Source: Deltaproteobacteria bacterium
GTDB taxonomy: Bacteria > Desulfobacterota > Binatia > Binatales > Binataceae
Reading direction: 5' to 3'
Length of the DNA: 9,940 nucleotides
NCBI GenBank assembly: GCA_003161515.1
Contig: PMOH01000377.1
Coordinates: forward strand, 1-9,940
A model generated the notes under the pieces. That model was not told the origin of the DNA. It ran no database searches and saw nothing but the letters and a program-made list of their open reading frames with translations. How positions within the stretch are numbered: position 1 is the stretch's first letter; each line of letters starts with the position of its first letter. Made by a program: the position numbers and the translations under genes. Positions 6,475 through 9,940 of the stretch are shown piece after piece.

Positions 6475-8777
6475 GTAATCAGACCTTCATCAGCGTCGGT
6501 CCTTACTGGGACATCATACATCGCCACCGATCGAGTTTTGTGGCCATCGTCGTTGCGGGTTTGGCGCTGACGATGTTGGCGCTGGTCACGATCCCCAAGG
6601 AATATACTTCATCGGTGCTGCTGGAAGTGTGGCATGCTGATATTCAAGCGAATCTGATAGGAGCCGAACCTCAAAATAACGCCTCGATTCCGCATATCGA
6701 AACGCGTCTGGAGGCGCTCAGCCAGCAGACTATCGCACGCGGCCATCTTGAAGAATTGATATCGAAGTACGGACTCTACGCTCGCGACGGCAAGCGAGAG
6801 CCTGGCGCGGCCGGACAGATGGCGGCGGCCATTTCGATTTCGATCCCCGACTCGGTGTTGCAGTCGAAGACTCCAAACCGTTTCCAGAGAAGCCTTCCGC
6901 CCAATGCTGTCGAGATCTCCTTCCAGTACCGCGATCCGGCCGAGGCTCAGGCGGTGGCAAACAGTCTCGGCGACGTAATGATCGATGAGTACCGCAAGGA
7001 ACTCGGACGCCACATCGAAGAGACGATCAAGCTGATTTCGACCGAGGTGGATGAGACTCGGTCCAAGCTCGCCGAAAGCCAGGGCCAGATCAAAGTCCTG
7101 AAAGAGAAATATCGCGGGAGCTTGCCGCAGGATCTGGATGACAACGTCAAGGCGTTGCAAGCGCTGCAGATGCAGATCCAACGGACTGCGCAGGGTGCCA
7201 GCAAGAGCGACGCAATGGATGCAGCCGCGGCCACCGCGCCAAAAGCAAACACGCCCGACGCGACCCTGGCAGCGCTCAAGACCAAGCTGGTCGGGCTCTC
7301 TGCCCAGTACAGCGACGAGTATCCGGAAGTTATCGAGACCAAATCGCAGATCGCTATCCTGGAGAAGCAAATCGCTTCTACACCCGCCCGCGAGGGACCG
7401 ACAGCACCGGCACCCGACTCTGCGGCTGGATTGGCCCAGCAGCAGATTGCCGACTACCAGCACAGAATCGCGGACACTCCCGCGCACGAGGAAGCGATTG
7501 CGGCGGTGAACCGGGACTTCGGAATTCTCTCGAGCCGCTATCACGATTTGAGTGATCTCCTGTTCCAGGCGCGCGCCGATCAGGCAGTACTGGAACGCGG
7601 GCAGGGCGAGCGCCTGAAGGTCCTGCAGCCGGCAGGGTTGCCTCTGAATCCGTCATATCCAAATCGAGCTGCGCTGATAGGCGGAGGTGTAGCGCTGACG
7701 CTTTTCGTAGCATTGGCGATCCCGTTTGCTTTGTTCTACTCGGATACTTCGTTCAAAGACTCCGATGACATCAAAACCGAGTTTGCCGATGTCAGCGCCT
7801 TTGCTATCTCGCGAGTGCCGGAGGTCGAGCGCCGTTTGCTCGAGAGCGAATCCATATCGGTCTCAGCTCCGCTCGCACTGCCCGCCAATGGTCACTCCTC
7901 GAGCGCGACTGGGCCTGGACACACCGCAAACGGTCATGCTGCGACCGACGCCACTTCGGCCGATCACAACGGCGCGAATGGAAGTTTGGAGCCGCTTACC
8001 GGGCGCGCCGCAAAGTTTGCCCAGCGCTATCCGGCGCCGCCGCTGGTGGCAGCCGGAGAAGATATGGTCAGCACGGCGGCAGACGAGTTCCAGTTGCTCG
8101 CCTTCAAGCTCAGGTCGTGGGCGGTGCAACGTAACGCCAAGATCTTTGTGATCGCGAGCGCGGTGGGTGGCGAAGGAAAGAGTTTTGTCGCGCTGAATCT
8201 GGCGGCCGCGCTGGCAGTATCGGGCAGCGGCACACTCTTGATCGATGCGGATATTCGCGCGCCCTTTCAGCACTATTCCTTTCCGGTGCCGAAAAACGAG
8301 GGACTGCTGGCATATCTACAGGGAAGTACGGAATTGGCTGCCACGATAATTCCGACGCCGATACCAGGACTCAGCCTGATGCCGTCGGGAGGAACCAGCA
8401 ACCGCGCCCCCGAGTACCTGGCTTCAGTCAAGATGGATCAGTTGATCCAAACGGTGAAAGGCAGCGAGGGCTATCAGTACATCATTATTGATACGCCGCC
8501 CTCGTTGCTGGTTCCGGATGCGCAGATTCTCTCGCGGGCGAGCGACGGCACGATTATCGTGACGGCTGCCGACAGCACCGCACGCGCTGCCACCACGAAG
8601 ACGTTCCTGATGTTCGATCCGCAGAGCCTTTTCGGGGTGGTGTTGAACCGGTTCAAGCCCTCTTTTTCCACAGTGCGAAGCGAGCGTTATGGCCGCTACG
8701 GCCGCTATGGCCGATACGGGCGCTATGGGAAGTACTCGAAATATTCGAAGTACGCGGATCGCGATTTGAGAGAATGA
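6471..8777 (+). CDS. Fused polysaccharide co-polymerase (Wzz/GNVR) and BY-type protein tyrosine kinase (Wzc-like)
   Basis: This 768-residue inner-membrane protein has the Wzc layout. TM1 is at ~22-41. A long periplasmic Wzz/GNVR region with coiled-coil character (~175-390) ends in the proline motif PAGLPLNPSYPNR, followed by TM2 (~400-424). A flexible Ala/Gly/Asn/His-rich linker (~465-505) leads to a cytoplasmic BY-kinase. The kinase shows Walker A GGEGKS (K570), Walker A' LLIDADIRAP (D592, D594), an SGGTSNRAPEYLAS loop and Walker B IIIDTPP (D674). The C-terminus holds eight tyrosines at 740, 743, 746 and so on to 761, the expected autophosphorylation cluster. Such proteins set chain length and drive export by cycling between phosphorylated octamer and dephosphorylated monomer. 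The usual ExxRxxR motif before Walker A is degenerate here (DEFQLLA, 538-544). Start ATG 6471 is favoured over 6459 by GGAG and the stop overlap. No cognate phosphatase is visible in the window. Confidence 0.92.
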   Translation: MSNQTFISVGPYWDIIHRHRSSFVAIVVAGLALTMLALVTIPKEYTSSVLLEVWHADIQANLIGAEPQNNASIPHIETRLEALSQQTIARGHLEELISKYGLYARDGKREPGAAGQMAAAISISIPDSVLQSKTPNRFQRSLPPNAVEISFQYRDPAEAQAVANSLGDVMIDEYRKELGRHIEETIKLISTEVDETRSKLAESQGQIKVLKEKYRGSLPQDLDDNVKALQALQMQIQRTAQGASKSDAMDAAAATAPKANTPDATLAALKTKLVGLSAQYSDEYPEVIETKSQIAILEKQIASTPAREGPTAPAPDSAAGLAQQQIADYQHRIADTPAHEEAIAAVNRDFGILSSRYHDLSDLLFQARADQAVLERGQGERLKVLQPAGLPLNPSYPNRAALIGGGVALTLFVALAIPFALFYSDTSFKDSDDIKTEFADVSAFAISRVPEVERRLLESESISVSAPLALPANGHSSSATGPGHTANGHAATDATSADHNGANGSLEPLTGRAAKFAQRYPAPPLVAAGEDMVSTAADEFQLLAFKLRSWAVQRNAKIFVIASAVGGEGKSFVALNLAAALAVSGSGTLLIDADIRAPFQHYSFPVPKNEGLLAYLQGSTELAATIIPTPIPGLSLMPSGGTSNRAPEYLASVKMDQLIQTVKGSEGYQYIIIDTPPSLLVPDAQILSRASDGTIIVTAADSTARAATTKTFLMFDPQSLFGVVLNRFKPSFSTVRSERYGRYGRYGRYGRYGKYSKYSKYADRDLRE
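8685..8756 (+). repeat. Eight 9-base units encoding the tyrosine tail (RYG x5, then KYS/KYS/KYA)
   Basis: The 3' end of the kinase gene is a run of eight consecutive 9-base units, each with tyrosine as the middle codon: five Arg-Tyr-Gly followed by Lys-Tyr-Ser, Lys-Tyr-Ser and Lys-Tyr-Ala. Synonymous positions differ between units, and the tyrosine codons alternate TAT/TAC through all eight. The periodicity is therefore kept at protein level and is not a fresh, identical DNA duplication. Confidence 0.9.
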
Positions 8778-9940
8778 TCGGCGGCGCGTTCAGCTTGAGC
8801 CCGCCGGGTTCGTTTCCACTTAGTGCGGATCCGGCGTTTCAAGACGAGGTGCGCCGCGAGCTGGAATGCGTGATCGCGCGCGTGCGCGATTGCGCCGCGG
8901 CCAGGAGCGTCGCCGGGGTTCTGCTGACGGGAAGTTTCGCGCGCGGCGAGGGAACTGTAATTCCGAATCCAGAGAGCAAGAGCCGGTGGCTGAGCGACGT
9001 CGAGTGTTTGGTGGTGGTTCGAAACGGCGTCGTTTCAAGCCAGGAGATTCACCAGTCGATGCGGCAGATCGAGCACGACACCAACACCGATCGCGTCAAC
9101 TCGGATCGTGGCATCAAGGTTGAATTGCGCGCGATATTTGTCGAAGGACTGTTGCGATTGCGTCCAACGATCTTTAGCCAGGAGCTGGGCGAGAATGCGA
9201 AGCTCTTGTGGGGTAATCCGGCTGAGATTCCACTTCCGCCGGTGCAGCCGAGCGGAGAAACAATATCCAGGTACGACGCGTTCCGTTTGCTGAACAACCG
9301 GATCATCGAGCAAATCGCGATCCGCAGCGAGTATGCGGATCGCAACGGCGATAGCACTGCGACCGCCTACTCCCTGACCAAATTCTGGATTGACCTGGGA
9401 ACTTCGCTGTCGGTTTTTCTGGGATGTTATCGACCTGGGTATCGGAGCAGGCAAAAGCCGGTCGAGGACGCGCTGCTCGCGAACCAGGAGATCCTGGGAG
9501 GAGATATGTGCGTCCGGCTCATCGCTCGTTTTCGCAATGCGATGGCGCAAAAGCTCGGCCAGAATGGATTTCCGTCCGGCGATCTCAACGCTGAATTCAG
9601 CGAGGCGGTTGAAATCGCGCGCGCTACCTGGAACTGGGAAAGCGGACAATTGCTGGGTACCAGCGCGGCTGCGGGCGACTGGCGCGGGATTTTCGCGCGG
9701 TTGAGCCGTCTTGAAACGGTGCAGCAAAGGCTACGCGACTGGGCGCGCCTGTTCAGGCGGCCTTCCGGATTGCGGCAATTGGGACCGCGCGCGATGATCG
9801 CCGCCGCGCGGGTTGGTTCGCTCGCCACATTGATCTACGGAAGCGGCTGCGTGATCGATTTTTTCTGGGACGAGATCGGATCGGACAAGGGTAGAGGGAC
9901 CGAGATGGCAGGCGAGCTGTGTCGTGTGCTCGCGATTGAA
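8774..9940 (+). CDS. Nucleotidyltransferase-like protein (3' end outside window), otherwise unrecognised
   Basis: An open frame begins at ATG 8774, overlapping the kinase stop (ATGA), and runs without a stop through 389 codons to the window edge. The N-terminal part looks like a Pol-beta/MNT-type nucleotidyltransferase core: VLLTGSFARGEG (G53-S54, the helix-turn motif), then LSDVECLVVV with D75-x-E77 as candidate metal ligands, and a third acidic residue in IKVELR (E117). The residue order GS...D-x-E...E fits the fold, with Glu in place of the usual second Asp. A mostly helical region of about 230 visible residues follows (for example YSLTKFWIDLGTSLSVFLG), which I do not recognise; a mildly hydrophobic SLATLIYGSGCVIDFFW segment lies near the end. 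There is no signal peptide, so it is probably cytoplasmic. It could transfer a nucleotide to a sugar, protein or small molecule, or be an inactive relative. Coding is firm; function is tentative. Confidence 0.7.
   Translation, partial: MIGGAFSLSPPGSFPLSADPAFQDEVRRELECVIARVRDCAAARSVAGVLLTGSFARGEGTVIPNPESKSRWLSDVECLVVVRNGVVSSQEIHQSMRQIEHDTNTDRVNSDRGIKVELRAIFVEGLLRLRPTIFSQELGENAKLLWGNPAEIPLPPVQPSGETISRYDAFRLLNNRIIEQIAIRSEYADRNGDSTATAYSLTKFWIDLGTSLSVFLGCYRPGYRSRQKPVEDALLANQEILGGDMCVRLIARFRNAMAQKLGQNGFPSGDLNAEFSEAVEIARATWNWESGQLLGTSAAAGDWRGIFARLSRLETVQQRLRDWARLFRRPSGLRQLGPRAMIAAARVGSLATLIYGSGCVIDFFWDEIGSDKGRGTEMAGELCRVLAIE

Noticed and set aside
6609..7544. 311-codon open frame on the - strand
   Set aside because: Antisense to the periplasmic Wzz region; composition is Arg/Leu/Gly-rich without motif, and the sense strand is convincingly coding.
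8685..8756. GC-rich repeat considered as a stem-loop or terminator
   Set aside because: It is in-frame coding for a tyrosine tail with synonymous variation, has no T-run after it, and the next gene begins at once, so a terminator is unlikely.
9035..9727. 230-codon open frame on the - strand at the right end
   Set aside because: It competes with the + strand frame from 8774, but that frame runs 389 codons without a stop, overlaps the kinase stop as ATGA and shows nucleotidyltransferase motifs, so the - strand frame is taken as a shadow.

Overview
The window is a stretch of GC-rich bacterial DNA, fully coding on the + strand, with nine co-directional genes and no gap longer than about 20 bases. 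It looks like one long operon for making and exporting a cell-surface polysaccharide. Both ends are cut: the first gene lacks its 5' end and the last lacks its 3' end. A lipoprotein-type polysaccharide export protein and a signal-peptide-bearing outer-membrane beta-barrel point to a Gram-negative (diderm) organism. The FemAB-like protein is of the kind seen in exosortase/PEP-CTERM loci, which are common in Proteobacteria, the former Deltaproteobacteria and related phyla. I cannot name the taxon from this window.

Region 1 (1-3708) holds synthesis and tailoring genes: the membrane C-terminal half of a family 2 glycosyltransferase, a FemAB/GNAT-fold protein, a SAM-dependent methyltransferase, and an alkaline-phosphatase-superfamily phosphodiesterase or phosphatase. 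Region 2 (3725-4576) holds a Crp/Fnr-family regulator. Region 3 (4580-8777) holds the export machinery: a short Wza/OPX-type periplasmic export protein, an outer-membrane beta-barrel, and a fused Wzz-type chain-length protein/BY-type tyrosine kinase ending in a run of eight evenly spaced tyrosines. Region 4 (8774 to the window end) is an open frame with a nucleotidyltransferase-like N-terminus (GS...D-x-E).

The genes fit together as follows (inference). The glycosyltransferase and tailoring enzymes build and decorate a lipid-linked glycan. The Wzz-kinase sets chain length and gates export by cycles of tyrosine phosphorylation. The short OPX protein and the beta-barrel together could form the outer-membrane exit. 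Five of the eight junctions are 4-base stop/start overlaps (TTGA or ATGA), implying translational coupling. Most notable are the OPX plus beta-barrel pair, the degenerate oligomerisation/activation motif in the kinase combined with its regular tyrosine tail, and the translationally coupled nucleotidyltransferase-like gene. No exosortase, PEP-CTERM substrate, flippase, polymerase, tyrosine phosphatase, RNA gene, mobile element or CRISPR array is visible here.
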